64,000 bases of DNA from Sporolactobacillus putidus (lineage in GTDB: Bacteria > Bacillota > Bacilli > Bacillales > Sporolactobacillaceae). Every line of letters begins with the position of its first letter. Within the stretch, counting starts at the first letter, position 1. The translations under genes were made by a program, and so were the position numbers. The DNA lies in contig NZ_BMOK01000006.1 of NCBI RefSeq assembly GCF_014647035.1, forward strand, positions 40,474 to 104,473, written 5' to 3'. The notes beneath the pieces are model-generated. The model saw nothing but the letters and a program-made list of their open reading frames with translations. It made no database searches and had not been told where the DNA came from. Positions 18,600 to 27,845 of the stretch are shown here, piece after piece.

Positions 18600-18932
18600 G
18601 ACAAAATTAAAAAACCTTTTCGCCCTGCACGGCTAAACAGAATAACTGTTATGCAGGGGCGAAAAGGTTCTCTTTTCACGTTCCACCCGGCTTCCCGATG
18701 CTCTCGCAAACATCGGCTCGGCGGCTGTATCACGGATGATTCAGTCTTTTTTGTAACAAGTGACAGGCACTTGGCCGGTCTTACTGCGTTCAGACAGGCA
18801 CTCAGGGGTGGTTCGTCAATGTGCGGACTGCCGGTTTCCACCATTCCCGGCTCTCTTCAAGTCAACGCGGTCATCACAATTCCCCGTCATCACTTTTTCA
18901 GTGTGTCATTGTTCAACCTTTTTGAGAGGTTG
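18600..18932 (-). promoter_or_regulatory. T-box leader upstream of the ACT-domain gene
   Basis: Read on the minus strand, the leader has the Stem I signatures AGAGAGCCGG and GGTGGAAACCGGCAG. It then has a T-box-like GCCGGGTGGAACGTG followed by AGAG, and a long terminator whose arms (AACCTTTTCGCCCCTGCA and TGCAGGGCGAAAAGGTT, about 18613-18669) precede TTTTTT. In Stem I the 3' loop before the closing CCCC reads GACGAACCA. The triplet ACC followed by A (threonine) is the best specifier; CCA (proline) is the alternative. Binding of uncharged tRNA should favour antitermination and expression of the ACT protein. Confidence 0.8.
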
Positions 18933-18938
18933 GAAGTT

Positions 18939-18967
18939 ATGGTAACGCATTTCCAAGCGGCGGTCAA
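18939..18967 (-). promoter_or_regulatory. Promoter of the T-box/ACT gene
   Basis: Minus strand TTGACC (18967-18962), 17-bp spacer, TACCAT (18944-18939). Transcription would begin near 18932, just before the T-box Stem I. Confidence 0.65.
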
Positions 18968-19092
18968 GACTTTTCACATAATTTTTTTGACTTTTTTAAT
19001 TTTTGGCGGACGGGCGGGCAATTAGCTCGGCAGGTTTAGCCTGTCCTTCCTTACCTCGATCCGCTGTGACTTTTTTTAAAACAAAAATCTCC

Positions 19093-19121
19093 TTGTTGTC
19101 GCCTATTCTTCGGGTTATAAT
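19093..19121 (+). promoter_or_regulatory. Sigma-A promoter of hom-thrC-thrB
   Basis: TTGTTG (19093-19098), 17-bp spacer, TATAAT (19116-19121), giving a leader of about 150 bases. No T-box or other riboswitch was recognised in that leader. Confidence 0.75.
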
Positions 19122-19276
19122 GTCAGTTACATAAAGATATTCGAATTTTTTGCATGAAATGAAAAATAGGATGCCGCGGATTTTTTTTGTTTGTGTACCA
19201 TTTTATCCGTTTTCATCGGAACCGCGGAGTCTGCAGAATTAACAAAACATCGAGAGAGTGACGGGGAGTGATGGCG

Positions 19277-20563
19277 TTGGATAAGGTGTCCATCGGCTTG
19301 CTTGGCTTCGGGACGGTCGGCACGGGTGTGGTTCGCCTGCTGACTAAAGAAAGAGAAAGGCTTGAAGAACGGACCGGCTGCGCAATTCAACTGGAAAAAG
19401 TACTCGTCCGAAACAAGAACAGGCCAAGGAAAGTTCTGATCGACAGCCGAAAATTGACCACTGACGTTTACGAGATCCTCGACAATCCCGGGATCGATAT
19501 CGTCATTGAACTGATCGGAGGTGTCGACAGGGCATACCGCTACATCCTTCGCGCATTGAAAAATAAAAAGAACGTGATCACGGCAAACAAGGATCTGATG
19601 GCGGAGTACGGCGAGGAGCTTCTGCTTGAAGCAAAGAAGAACCGCTGCGATCTCTATTACGAGGCGAGCGTTGCCGGCGGCATCCCGATTCTGCGCGCGC
19701 TGACAGACAGTCTTGCGGCGGACCGCATTCAGAAAATGATCGGGATTGTCAACGGGACAACGAATTATATTTTAAGTAAAATGAGTCATGAGGGCCTGTC
19801 GTATGAAAAATCCCTAGTTTCCGCCCAAAGGCTCGGTTTCGCCGAGGCGGATCCCACTTCGGATGTTGAAGGGCTGGACGCCGCAAGAAAAATGGTCATT
19901 CTCAGCCATCTTGCCTACTCTATTCCCGTCAAAATGGAAGACGTAAAAATCAAAGGCATCACCGATGTTACTCGCGAGGACATCGTCTATGCCCAAAAGC
20001 TCGGCTATACGATCAAACTTGTCGGGATAGCCGAAGTCAGCAACGGCGACATCGATGTTCGGGTGGAGCCGACCCTGCTTCCGAACGGGCATCCTCTTGC
20101 TTCCGTTGAAAATGAGAATAACGCGATTTATGTGTATGGATCGCTGCTCGGTGAAACGATGTTTTACGGTCCGGGCGCAGGCGAAGGGCCGACGGCGATC
20201 TCCGTTGTTTCCGACCTTCTTTCCGTCATCCGGAATATGGCGCTTGGAGTAACCGGGCATCACATTTTTATGCCGAAAAAAGAAATGCATCCCAAAAAAG
20301 ACAGCCTGATTGAGAGTCAGTTTTTCGTCCGGCTGCATATGAAAGACAAGCCCGGCTCGTTTTCCAAACTGACCGATCTGTTCAAGGAACAGGGAATCAG
20401 CCTTGAGAAACTGTATCAGGAACCGATAATCGGACAGGATGTAGCTGAGGTCTCAATCGTCACCCACAGGGCTCATAAAGTCCTCTTTGAAAAGTCGTTT
20501 GATATGCTGAAAAAGTTTGAAGTTGTTTTGAATGCCAAATATTTTCGTGTTGAGAGGGGATAA
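19277..20563 (+). CDS. hom: Homoserine dehydrogenase with C-terminal ACT domain
   Basis: 428 residues from TTG 19277, chosen because GGGGAG lies eight bases upstream and the protein then begins at [17 protein letters not shown], the NAD(P) Rossmann motif. GTG 19268 and ATG 19271 are in frame but too close to that site. The catalytic domain has [30 protein letters not shown] and [14 protein letters not shown]. The ACT domain occupies roughly residues 345-428 ([19 protein letters not shown]). It reduces aspartate semialdehyde to homoserine, and the ACT domain suggests threonine feedback. First gene of hom-thrC-thrB. Confidence 0.95.
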   Translation: MDKVSIGLLGFGTVGTGVVRLLTKERERLEERTGCAIQLEKVLVRNKNRPRKVLIDSRKLTTDVYEILDNPGIDIVIELIGGVDRAYRYILRALKNKKNVITANKDLMAEYGEELLLEAKKNRCDLYYEASVAGGIPILRALTDSLAADRIQKMIGIVNGTTNYILSKMSHEGLSYEKSLVSAQRLGFAEADPTSDVEGLDAARKMVILSHLAYSIPVKMEDVKIKGITDVTREDIVYAQKLGYTIKLVGIAEVSNGDIDVRVEPTLLPNGHPLASVENENNAIYVYGSLLGETMFYGPGAGEGPTAISVVSDLLSVIRNMALGVTGHHIFMPKKEMHPKKDSLIESQFFVRLHMKDKPGSFSKLTDLFKEQGISLEKLYQEPIIGQDVAEVSIVTHRAHKVLFEKSFDMLKKFEVVLNAKYFRVERG

Positions 20564-20567
20564 GATT

Positions 20568-21626
20568 ATGGTTTGGAAAGGACTTATGGAAAAATATCAG
20601 GACGTTCTGCCCGTTACGGACAAAACGCCGCGTCTCACTTTGCTTGAGGGCAACACACCGCTGATCCCACTGGACCGGCTTTCTGCAGAGCTGGACTGCG
20701 ATATCCGCGTTAAATTTGAAGGGCTGAATCCGACCGGAAGCTTCAAAGACCGCGGGATGTTCCTCGCCGTCGCCAAAGCAAAAGAAGACGGCAGCAAGGG
20801 GGTCATCTGCGCATCGACCGGCAATACGTCGGCATCGGCTGCAGCATACAGCGCGCGGGCCGGAATGGACTGCATCATCGTCATTCCAAAGGGGAAGATC
20901 GCGCTTGGCAAACTGGCGCAATCCGTGATGTACGGCGCAAAGATCTTTGAAGTGAACGGCAACTTCGACCAGGCACTGGACATCGTCCGCTATACAGGCG
21001 CTCATTCCGACTTCACAATTGTCAATTCGATCAACCCATACCGGCTTGAAGGCCAGAAAACAGGCGCTTACGAAATTGTCGAACAGCTCGGATCCGCTCC
21101 GGACATACTTTGCATCCCTGTCGGAAACGCCGGCAATATTTCCGCTTACTGGAAGGGCTTCAAGGAACTGAGGGACAGCAGGCAGATCGCGCCGCCTGAA
21201 ATTCACGGGTTTGAAGCTGAGGGAGCGGCCGCGATCGTCAAAAACAAAGTCATTGAACACCCGGAAACGATCGCCACTGCCATCCGAATCGGCAATCCCG
21301 CCAGTTGGAAGCTGGCGGTCGCTGCGGAGAAAGAGTCCCACGGCGAAATCGATTTTGTTACCGATGAACAGATTATCGATGCTTATAAATTGATCGCTCG
21401 GACGGAAGGGGTTTTCGCCGAGCCCGCATCTTGCGCCTCGATCGCCGGCCTGATCAAACATATCAAGGCCGGGAAAATACGAAAGGGATCAAAGATTGTC
21501 TGTATCCTGACCGGAAACGGTCTGAAAGATCCGGCAACGGCAATGGACACGCTGTCCATTGAACCAACCGTGATCGGCGCAGAAGAACATGCCGTTGTTG
21601 CGCACCTGCAGCAGGTGGCCAAATGA
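20568..21626 (+). CDS. thrC: Threonine synthase
   Basis: 352 residues. The PLP fold type II lysine motif is [15 protein letters not shown] near 55, with the phosphate-binding glycine loop near [16 protein letters not shown]. It converts O-phosphohomoserine to threonine. ATG 20568 has GAGGGGATAAG upstream and lies four bases after the hom stop. The stop overlaps the start of thrB (ATGA). Confidence 0.96.
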   Translation: MVWKGLMEKYQDVLPVTDKTPRLTLLEGNTPLIPLDRLSAELDCDIRVKFEGLNPTGSFKDRGMFLAVAKAKEDGSKGVICASTGNTSASAAAYSARAGMDCIIVIPKGKIALGKLAQSVMYGAKIFEVNGNFDQALDIVRYTGAHSDFTIVNSINPYRLEGQKTGAYEIVEQLGSAPDILCIPVGNAGNISAYWKGFKELRDSRQIAPPEIHGFEAEGAAAIVKNKVIEHPETIATAIRIGNPASWKLAVAAEKESHGEIDFVTDEQIIDAYKLIARTEGVFAEPASCASIAGLIKHIKAGKIRKGSKIVCILTGNGLKDPATAMDTLSIEPTVIGAEEHAVVAHLQQVAK

Positions 21627-22528
21627 AGCCTCCTGCCTTTCAGATCAGGGTACCGGGTAGTACGGCCAATCTTGGTCCCGGTTTCGATTCAATCGGTCTC
21701 GCACTGAACAGATTTCTCGTTCTAAACGCAAAGCGTGCGGACAAATGGCAGTTTCATTATCTTGACCAGCCGGAATTTCATCCACAGCTTGATAACAATC
21801 TTATTTATCAAACCGCGAAAAAGCTGGCTGAGAGCCGCCAGGGCAAATTGCCGCCCTACTCGGTCGATGTACTGAGCGACATTCCGCTCGCGCGAGGTCT
21901 GGGCAGCAGCGGCGCGGCAATTATAGCGGGTATTGAGCTTGTCGATCTTCTTCTTGATCTCCGCCTTTCCATCGATGAAAAGGCCTGGATTGCCTGCAGT
22001 ATCGAGGGTCATCCTGACAATGTCACAGCTTCCTTATTTGGCGGACTGGTCGTATCGACACAATCGGAAACCGGAGTACACAGTGCCAGACTTCCCGTTC
22101 CGGAATTCGACTTCGTAGCACTCATACCGAATTGTGAACTGAAAACGAGCGATGCCCGCCACGTCCTTCCGCCTTCACTCACCTTCAGAGATGCCATAGA
22201 AGGCAGCAGCGTCGCCAACGTGCTGATTTGTGCCCTGCTCACCAATGACGGAGAGCTTGCCGGAAAAATGATGGAAAGCGACCGCTTTCATCAGCCCTAC
22301 AGGGCCCCGCTGATCCCAAATTTGGACAAGATCTCGCAGATGGCACGTGAAGCGGGTGCATACGGAACCTTTCTGAGCGGGGCGGGGCCTACGCTCATGT
22401 CTCTTGCGCCAAAAATAAAAAGCGCAGCCGTTCAGGCCAGCCTGCAGTCCGCTTTTCCGGAAGACGAGTGCGCTATTCTCAGTCCGGTCGGCGAAGGCGT
22501 GCAAGTCAGCATCTCTTCCCTGAGCTGA
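21623..22528 (+). CDS. thrB: Homoserine kinase
   Basis: 301 residues of the GHMP kinase family. [18 protein letters not shown] is at the N-terminus; the ATP loop is [18 protein letters not shown] near 90; [16 protein letters not shown] is near the C-terminus. It phosphorylates homoserine for thrC. The ATG overlaps the thrC stop by four bases. Last gene of the operon, followed by a terminator. Confidence 0.96.
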   Translation: MKPPAFQIRVPGSTANLGPGFDSIGLALNRFLVLNAKRADKWQFHYLDQPEFHPQLDNNLIYQTAKKLAESRQGKLPPYSVDVLSDIPLARGLGSSGAAIIAGIELVDLLLDLRLSIDEKAWIACSIEGHPDNVTASLFGGLVVSTQSETGVHSARLPVPEFDFVALIPNCELKTSDARHVLPPSLTFRDAIEGSSVANVLICALLTNDGELAGKMMESDRFHQPYRAPLIPNLDKISQMAREAGAYGTFLSGAGPTLMSLAPKIKSAAVQASLQSAFPEDECAILSPVGEGVQVSISSLS

Positions 22529-22561
22529 TGGAACCCGCAGCTTAAGATACGTCCTACATAA

Positions 22562-22607
22562 AAGCCTCCCTTTTTGCTTAAACTAATGCAAAAAGGAGGC
22601 TTTTTTT
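22562..22607 (+). terminator. Terminator of hom-thrC-thrB, overlapping a ribosome-binding site
   Basis: Arms AAGCCTCCCTTTTTGC and GCAAAAAGGAGGCTT with one bulged base, followed by TTTTTTT. The 3' arm contains AAAAAGGAGG, which is nine bases from the GTG of the small ORF at 22608. Confidence 0.85.
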
Positions 22608-22700
22608 GTGAGAGTAAAAATCGGATGGGGCTTCATCTTTTTTTTCGCTGTTCTTCTTGGCGTCTTGTACGTGATCTTTTTTTTCATTCGTTCTCAATAA
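22608..22700 (+). CDS. 30-residue hydrophobic membrane peptide
   Basis: GTG 22608 to TAA 22700 encodes a peptide beginning VRVKIGWGFIF, with one hydrophobic span (FFFAVLLGVLYVIFFF) and a basic/polar end IRSQ, so N-in or single-pass topology is plausible. The ribosome site AAGGAGG is a perfect match at good spacing but lies within the terminator stem of the thr operon. Translation would need read-through with the stem opened, or another promoter. No family is recognised. The clean hydrophobic/charged layout argues for a real peptide, though chance is possible at this length. Confidence 0.5.
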   Translation: MRVKIGWGFIFFFAVLLGVLYVIFFFIRSQ

Positions 22701-22752
22701 TCCGTTCTATCCCTGCTCCATCCATAAAGCAGCAAAAAGTCGGATGATTTTT

Positions 22753-22769
22753 TTGCAAACGATTGCATA
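22753..22769. promoter_or_regulatory. cre-like catabolite box at the 3' side of the RpiR gene
   Basis: TTGCAAACGATTGCATA matches the CcpA cre consensus (WTGNAARCGNWWWCAWW) at all but one position. It sits 17 bp beyond the rpiR stop codon, so any role (roadblock, or control of an unseen transcript) is unclear. Confidence 0.45.
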
Positions 22770-22785
22770 ATAGTGGTTGATTCAA

Positions 22786-23631
22786 TCAGCCCTGCACCAA
22801 TGCATCTTCCATTTGACTGACCGGCTTCAACTTTTTCTGCTGCTTCCTCTTCATGACATTGACAAACAAGGCGTCAATTAATGTCAACTGAGCTGCGCGC
22901 GCGACAAATGATTCCGATCTGAAGTCCGTCGCGACGGAAACCGTGTGAAGTGTCACATCCACAAAATCAGCGAGAGCGGATTTCATAAAACCGGTCAGTC
23001 CGATGGTCGGGCACCCCTTTGCTTTTGCCGCCCTGGCAACCTGAAGAAGATGCTTGTCGGCAGCCGAATAAGAAATGAATAACGCCGCATCCCGTTCCGT
23101 CAGCTGAGAAGCCGAAAGCAGTTGAAATTCTCCGTCGCTTGGCGCATACGTCAGAACCCCCGCCCGGACAAATTTATGATGGGCATCCTGTGCAATCATC
23201 GACGAACCGCTGCTTCCAAAAAAGGCGATTTTTTCCGACCGGCTCATCAGCTCGACAGCCTTCTTGAAGGAAGCACTGTTCAATATCTGGAACGTGTTCT
23301 GCAATGTGCGCACATTAGCCTGAAAGACGCTTTCCGCAAGGCTCATCGTCTCGTCTTCAGGATACTTTTTTGCCGTCTGCTCAAGGCGCTGATTTTGTGC
23401 GATATCCGCAGCAAGCACAATTTTCATTTCCTGAAATCCCTTGAACTCCAAACGTCTGCAAAAACGAAAAACGGTCGCATCAGCTACCTTGAGCCTGGCC
23501 GAAACCTGATTGATACTGCTATGGATTGTTTCTTCAGGATGATTTAAAATATAATCTGCAATAATTCTCTCCTTCTCGCTTAAGTGCGGGTAGGCAGACT
23601 GAATCCGTATCGTGCATTGGTGTTCCGTCAC
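22786..23631 (-). CDS. MurR/RpiR-family sugar-responsive regulator
   Basis: 281 residues. The N-terminal RpiR HTH has HLSEKERIIADYILNHPEE and VSARLKVADATVFRFCRRL. The C-terminal SIS sugar-isomerase-like domain (about 115-250) contains KIAFFGSSGSSMIAQDAHHKF and FISYSAADKHLLQVARAAK. These proteins sense phosphosugars or amino-sugar phosphates. No sugar operon is adjacent, so the target is unknown. Upstream are a GAAAATAATTTTC palindrome and cre-like sites that suggest autoregulation and catabolite control. Confidence 0.85.
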   Translation of the reverse strand: MTEHQCTIRIQSAYPHLSEKERIIADYILNHPEETIHSSINQVSARLKVADATVFRFCRRLEFKGFQEMKIVLAADIAQNQRLEQTAKKYPEDETMSLAESVFQANVRTLQNTFQILNSASFKKAVELMSRSEKIAFFGSSGSSMIAQDAHHKFVRAGVLTYAPSDGEFQLLSASQLTERDAALFISYSAADKHLLQVARAAKAKGCPTIGLTGFMKSALADFVDVTLHTVSVATDFRSESFVARAAQLTLIDALFVNVMKRKQQKKLKPVSQMEDALVQG

Positions 23632-23665
23632 TTTACTTCCCCTCCCTCTCTTATGTATTTATTGT

Positions 23666-23712
23666 ACATCAAACGCTTTCATTTGAAAATAATTTTCTGT
23701 AAACGCTTGCTT
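23666..23712 (-). promoter_or_regulatory. Operator/cre cluster in front of the RpiR gene
   Basis: A perfect 6-1-6 palindrome GAAAATAATTTTC (23685-23697) is the kind of site RpiR proteins bind. It is flanked by two cre-like sequences, one around AAACGCTTTCATT (23671-23683) and CTGTAAACGCTTGCTT (23697-23712). Confidence 0.5.
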
Positions 23713-23775
23713 GGTTTAAAGAAAAATTGGTTCTGTTAGTTGATCAATCCCCAGACTCATAAATAAGGCAGCATG

Positions 23776-23943
23776 ACGGCTGATAAGTTCCGCCCGATGA
23801 TCGATTAACTCCGGCGACTGATAAAATCTGCAGAACGACCGATAAATCCCTTGCGACGACCGATAAATCTGCAGAACGACCGATTAATCCTTTGCGACGA
23901 CCGATATAATCTGCAGAACGATCGATTAATCCCTCCGGAGGCC
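23776..23943 (+). repeat. Tandem array A, about eight degenerate 20-21 bp units
   Basis: GAT(A/T)A anchors occur at 23782, 23803, 23820, 23841, 23862, 23882, 23903 and 23924, that is steps of 21, 17, 21, 21, 20, 21 and 21. Two unit types alternate in the best part: CGACCGATAAATCTGCAGAA and CGACCGATTAATCCTTTGCG. It lies between the RpiR gene and the aroA terminator. See the findings for the related arrays. Confidence 0.85.
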
Positions 23944-24042
23944 GTGCCTCACAAGAAATGATCGCGGACGATCTATAGAAGCTGACGTTTCACTCCGATA
24001 CAACATTCTCGCTCCAGTGCAAGCATCCGTTTTTAGCAATAA

Positions 24043-24117
24043 ACAATGCCGCGCGATGGATCAGCCGCACGGCATTGTCTTAAGCAGCGGACGGTCTTCA
24101 AGGCAGGTCCGCTGCTT
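24043..24117 (-). terminator. Two consecutive hairpins terminating aroA
   Basis: Minus strand stem 1 is AAGCAGCGGAC / GTCCGCTGCTT (24082-24117). Stem 2 is ACAATGCCG / CGGCATTGT (24043-24078) followed by TTTATTG. Confidence 0.75.
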
Positions 24118-24135
24118 TCTATTGTTTTTACGTAA

Positions 24136-25206
24136 TCAGGAAAAGACAACTGGTTTCAGCGCGTCCATGAAGGTGTCGAACTGCGGGAAGTCCATCTGCT
24201 GCTGTGAATCGGAAAGCGCGACCGCCGGATCCGGATGTACCTCTGCCATAACCATATCCGCGCCGATCGCGATCGCTGCTTTTGCAGCGGGAATCATGAT
24301 GTCGCGGCGGCCGGTTGAATGCGTCACGTCCACGGCAACGGGCAAGTGGGTTTCCTGTTTCAGAATCGGCACGGCGGTTATATCAAGCGTGTTGCGTGTC
24401 GCCCGTTCGTACGTCCGTATACCGCGCTCGCACAAAATGACCTGATCATTCCCCTGCGACAGAATATACTCTGCAGCATACTTGAATTCTTCAATGGTCG
24501 CGGCGAGTCCGCGCTTTAAGAGCACCGGTTTCTTCACCCGTCCGACAGCCTTGAGAAGATTAAAATTCTGCATGTTTCGTGCTCCAACCTGAATGACGTC
24601 GACGTACTTCAGACTCATCTCGACGTCCTCAGGCGCCATAATCTCGCTGATGACGGACAAACCGAACTCGTCGGCTACCTTTCTCAGAATTTTCAATCCT
24701 TCTTCACCCAGGCCCTGGAAATCATAGGGTGAAGTTCGGGGCTTAAACGCGCCGCCGCGCAAAAGTGTCAGGCCATGTCTTTTGATCTCTCTTGCTGTTG
24801 CACGGACCTGTTCCTCACTTTCAACCGAACATGGACCGGCGACAAAATACTTGTTTCCATCGCCGATTTTCTGCCCGCGGATATCGACAATTGTGTCTTG
24901 CGGGTGGCGTTTCCGCGAAACAAGCAGCATTTCGCTGTTGTCGCTTTCCTGAAGCTGCAGGCTGATCTTGAAGATCTGTTTAAACAGATGCTGCAATGTT
25001 TCTGTCGAAAACGGCCCCTGATTGTTTGCCGCTACCCGGTCAAGCAGTTCCCTTTCCCGAACGGGATCATACTTTATCGTCCCCTGTTTTTCCTTTTCTT
25101 TTCCGATTTCTTCAACAATGACCGCGCGGCGATTGAGCAGATCCAGCAGCTGCATGTCGAGCCCGTCAATCTGCGTTCGCAGCTCCTCGAGGCGATGATT
25201 TGTCAT
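24136..25206 (-). CDS. aroA: Bifunctional chorismate mutase (AroQ) - DAHP synthase
   Basis: 356 residues from ATG 25206, preceded by GGGAGGATAAG. Residues 1-90 are an AroQ-type chorismate mutase ([20 protein letters not shown], then [13 protein letters not shown]). From about 105 it is a class II-like/KDPGal-type DAHP synthase: [52 protein letters not shown] and [14 protein letters not shown]. It begins the shikimate pathway. The mutase domain gives feedback control by chorismate/prephenate, as in Bacillus AroA (AroG). It stands alone, divergent from the Phe-type T-box and aminotransferase. Confidence 0.95.
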   Translation of the reverse strand: MTNHRLEELRTQIDGLDMQLLDLLNRRAVIVEEIGKEKEKQGTIKYDPVRERELLDRVAANNQGPFSTETLQHLFKQIFKISLQLQESDNSEMLLVSRKRHPQDTIVDIRGQKIGDGNKYFVAGPCSVESEEQVRATAREIKRHGLTLLRGGAFKPRTSPYDFQGLGEEGLKILRKVADEFGLSVISEIMAPEDVEMSLKYVDVIQVGARNMQNFNLLKAVGRVKKPVLLKRGLAATIEEFKYAAEYILSQGNDQVILCERGIRTYERATRNTLDITAVPILKQETHLPVAVDVTHSTGRRDIMIPAAKAAIAIGADMVMAEVHPDPAVALSDSQQQMDFPQFDTFMDALKPVVFS

Positions 25207-25423
25207 TTTCTTATCCTCCCAGTTTATTGTTATCCTTTTCTCTCTTATCAAATTTTAGGACAGTGATTAATATCAAAAGATAGTCGATTTTACGGAAAAA
25301 GTCAACGTTTATATTTTCACAATTTAACAGGTTTATGCTTAAAATCGCTAAAGCGAGTATGTTTCTGAATTTAAATCAGCTTTTTGTCTTGTTTTCTATA
25401 CTATATGTCACAGCTATTTCTTC

Positions 25424-25792
25424 GGTTGCGCCCGACGGCTTGCCAGTCGGCAAGTTTTCTTTACACAATTTCTAATTAAAAAATCAGAGGAATTTAGTGT
25501 TAGGGGCCGAACATAACGCCACTTCCTGTAGCATGTTCGGCACTTGGCCCTCCTAGCCGTCGCAACTAAGCCTCTGGCTGCGCCTGACGGCAAGTTTTCT
25601 TTACACAATTTCTAATTAAAAAATTAGAGGGATTTAGTGTAAGGGCAACTAAGCCTCTGGCTGCGCCCGACGGCTTGCCAGTCGGCAGTTTTCTTTACAC
25701 AATTTCTAATTAAAAATCAGAGGAATTTAGTGTTAGGGCAACTAAGCCTCTGGCTGCGCCTGACGGCTTGCCAGTCGGCAAGTTTTCTTTAC
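25424..25792. repeat. Four imperfect copies of a roughly 94-bp intergenic repeat
   Basis: Each copy contains CTGCGCC(C/T)GACGGC, usually CTTGCCAGTCGGCAAG, then TTTTCTTTACACAATTTC, TAATTAAAAA and ATTTAGTGT(T/A)AGGG. TTTACA anchors lie near 25460, 25600, 25694 and 25787. A 46-bp unique insertion with its own GCCGAACAT/ATGTTCGGC hairpin separates copies 1 and 2. Copy 2 lacks the CTTGCCAGTCGG part; copy 4 stops after TTTACA. No ORF is credible inside. Confidence 0.85.
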
Positions 25793-25826
25793 ATTTTTCA
25801 TAGTATTCTGCGGGCCGAAATTGGGC

Positions 25827-25855
25827 TTTACTTTTTTAAAATTACATGATAAAAC
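25827..25855 (+). promoter_or_regulatory. Promoter of the hisC T-box transcript
   Basis: TTTACT (25827-25832), 17-bp spacer, TAAAAC (25850-25855), just upstream of the T-box Stem I. Confidence 0.5.
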
Positions 25856-25861
25856 TTAGAT

Positions 25862-26240
25862 AACAAAATGATGAAGCTGTTTGGCGATAAAAGGTTGTCA
25901 GTAGAACTTTGCCCGCTTAACAAAGAGAGCCGGTGTATGGTGGGAGCCGGCAGCAGGCACTGTTTGAATTTCATTCCTTTTCGAGACGGTTTAATAATCG
26001 GAATCTTTTAAGCGGCGAACCCGCCGACGGACAATCTGCGTCACAAATTGTCAACCGGCAGGCTTAGTAGAGTGATTCTCATTTATTTTTGTTCTCACGC
26101 TTCTTTTTCCAACGCGGCCCCCCGCCGCAAGTAAAAAAAGACGGTTCCGGCCGTTACCCCGGCAAAGCGGCGAATGACTGATTTCGCAAAATGGGTGGTA
26201 CCGCGCAATAGACGTCCCTGCTTCGGCAGGGCTATTTTTA
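25862..26240 (+). promoter_or_regulatory. T-box riboswitch upstream of hisC, probable phenylalanine specifier
   Basis: Stem I shows AAAAGG paired with CCTTTT, the loop-E sequence AGTAGAAC, AGAGAGCCGG, the GGTG-type loop and GAGCCGGCAG. The specifier loop 3' side reads GAATTTCATT, giving TTC (Phe) followed by A. The T-box core AAAATGGGTGGTACCGCG is at about 26188-26205, and the terminator CCCTG-CTTCGG-CAGGG with flanking AATAG/CTATT and TTTTTA ends near 26240. A Phe specifier fits an aminotransferase used for aromatic amino acids. Confidence 0.9.
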
Positions 26241-26328
26241 TATCCGGAAACGCGCCTCCCCTCCCCGCTTTTCAGCAATTTACTATGAATCTTACTTATT
26301 TTTTATCCTCAGAGAAGGAGTGTTTCAG

Positions 26329-27417
26329 ATGTTCAAAGAAAATCTGGCCAACTTGAGAGCCTACAGTCCTGGTCCGTCTGTCGAGGAGATAAAACGTACG
26401 TATGGACTGAAGCGTCTTGTCAAGCTTGATTCCAATGAAAATGTGTACGGGGCTTCTCCCAAAGTTGGCGAAGCAATCGCCCAGGCCGCGCTTCTTCCCG
26501 CTCTCTATCCGGACTGCAGGGATCAGGATGTCCGGAGCGAACTGTCGTGGATGCTGAACGTTCGGGAAGAACAATTTCTTTTTGGCAGCGGGCTTGATGA
26601 GATCATTGTCCTGATCAGCCGGACTTTTCTTGCATCCGGCGACAATATTGTCATGGCATGGCCGACTTTTTATGAATATTACTGTCACGCGCAAATCGAA
26701 GGGGCAGAGCCAAAGAAAGTCCCATGTGACGCTGACGGGAGGCATGACCTCAGTGGCATGCTGGCCGCTGTTGACGAAGCGACAAAAGTAGTCTGGATCT
26801 GCAATCCGAATAATCCTACAGGAACTTATATCAATGATCGCGAGCTGGCCGACTTCGTCGAAAAGGTGCCGGAGGACGTGGTCATCGTTCTTGACGAGGC
26901 TTACATCGATTTCGTTACCGCCGGAGACTTCCCCCGTTCACTCGACTTGCTTAAGGATCATCCGAACATTGTTGTGCTCAGGACTTTCTCAAAATCGTTT
27001 GGTCTGGCTTCTTTCCGGATCGGCTATGCGATCGGTCAATCGCGGCTGATCGACGAAATCGACAAAGTCCGGCCGCCCTTCAATAATCCGCGGCTCAGCC
27101 AGGTAGCCGCTTTTGCTGCTTTGCAGGATATCGATTTTATGAAGGACTGCACGCGGAAGAATCAGGAAGTTCTCGCAATGACGACCGCTTTTCTTGATGA
27201 TCGGAAAATTCCCTACTATCCGACACAGACAAACTTTATCTATATCAAAGCAGGCGACCCTAAAGGCGTTGCCGAACAGTGCAAGAAAAAGGGATTTCTG
27301 ATTAATCCGTTTCAGGATGGTGTTCGGATTACAATCGGAAAAATGGATGATATGAAGGAACTGCTTGCCGTTCTGGAGACGGCGCTATCCGAAACATCTT
27401 CCAAACCAAGCATCTGA
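26329..27417 (+). CDS. hisC: Histidinol-phosphate/aromatic aminotransferase
   Basis: 362 residues from ATG 26329, with AGAAGGAG eight bases upstream. Fold type I PLP enzyme of the HisC group: LDSNENVYGASPKV at the N-terminus, VVWICNPNNPTGTYI near 155, VLDEAYIDFV, and the PLP-lysine motif RTFSKSFGLASFRIGYA near 222. HisC makes histidinol phosphate, and in many Firmicutes the same enzyme makes Phe and Tyr. The upstream T-box with a TTC specifier and the nearby aroA favour an aromatic role here. No other his genes are present. Confidence 0.88.
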   Translation: MFKENLANLRAYSPGPSVEEIKRTYGLKRLVKLDSNENVYGASPKVGEAIAQAALLPALYPDCRDQDVRSELSWMLNVREEQFLFGSGLDEIIVLISRTFLASGDNIVMAWPTFYEYYCHAQIEGAEPKKVPCDADGRHDLSGMLAAVDEATKVVWICNPNNPTGTYINDRELADFVEKVPEDVVIVLDEAYIDFVTAGDFPRSLDLLKDHPNIVVLRTFSKSFGLASFRIGYAIGQSRLIDEIDKVRPPFNNPRLSQVAAFAALQDIDFMKDCTRKNQEVLAMTTAFLDDRKIPYYPTQTNFIYIKAGDPKGVAEQCKKKGFLINPFQDGVRITIGKMDDMKELLAVLETALSETSSKPSI

Positions 27418-27486
27418 TTTTCAGCGTTTCAAGCGCCCTATGAACGGTATTTCTTTCGCCTTTCAGAAAATAGAAAAATATTTTTC

Positions 27487-27515
27487 TTTACAAAATAGTA
27501 TTTAGCTGTTACAAT
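27487..27515 (+). promoter_or_regulatory. Promoter of the serine T-box operon
   Basis: TTTACA (27487-27492), 17-bp spacer, TACAAT (27510-27515): near-consensus sigma-A promoter 70 bp after the hisC stop. Confidence 0.8.
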
Positions 27516-27521
27516 TTGTTC

Positions 27522-27808
27522 ACAATCACTTCTTGAATTATCGCATAAAATGTCATGATGAAGACAAGAGACGGTGGAAACAAGCAGACAGAGAGCCGGC
27601 GTTCGCTGTGAACCGGTGCTGTTTCCATCGTTTTAGCCCTTCGGAACAGACTGGCTGAACACCTGAGTAGGCCTTTCCGGTTTAAAAACCGTTATCAAAT
27701 CATTGAGACTGCCGAAAGCAGAATGTCTGCCGCGCAGTGAATGAGGGTGGCACCACGGATATCAACGTCCCTCGCAGTATGAATCTCATGCTGCGGGGGA
27801 CGTTTTTA
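27522..27808 (+). promoter_or_regulatory. T-box riboswitch upstream of the aminotransferase-serA operon
   Basis: AGAGAGCCGG and GTGAACCGGTGCTG mark Stem I, and the T-box core GAGGGTGGCACCACGG is at 27743-27758. The terminator arms ACGTCCCTCGCAG and CTGCGGGGGACGT (27765-27803) are followed by TTTTTATTT. TCC followed by A occurs at the Stem I 3' side (GTTTCCATCG) and would specify serine, which fits serA, but I could not draw the specifier loop unambiguously. Confidence 0.88.
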
Positions 27809-27845
27809 TTTATTAAAATACAGAGAAACAGAAAGGATGAGCAAT

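Noticed and set aside
18578..18844. 88-residue minus-strand ORF before the ACT-domain gene
   Set aside because: It overlaps the T-box leader, whose structure fully accounts for the sequence.
20460..21461. 333-residue minus-strand ORF
   Set aside because: It lies entirely antisense to thrC and the hom end, which are certain genes; its composition is that of a shadow frame.
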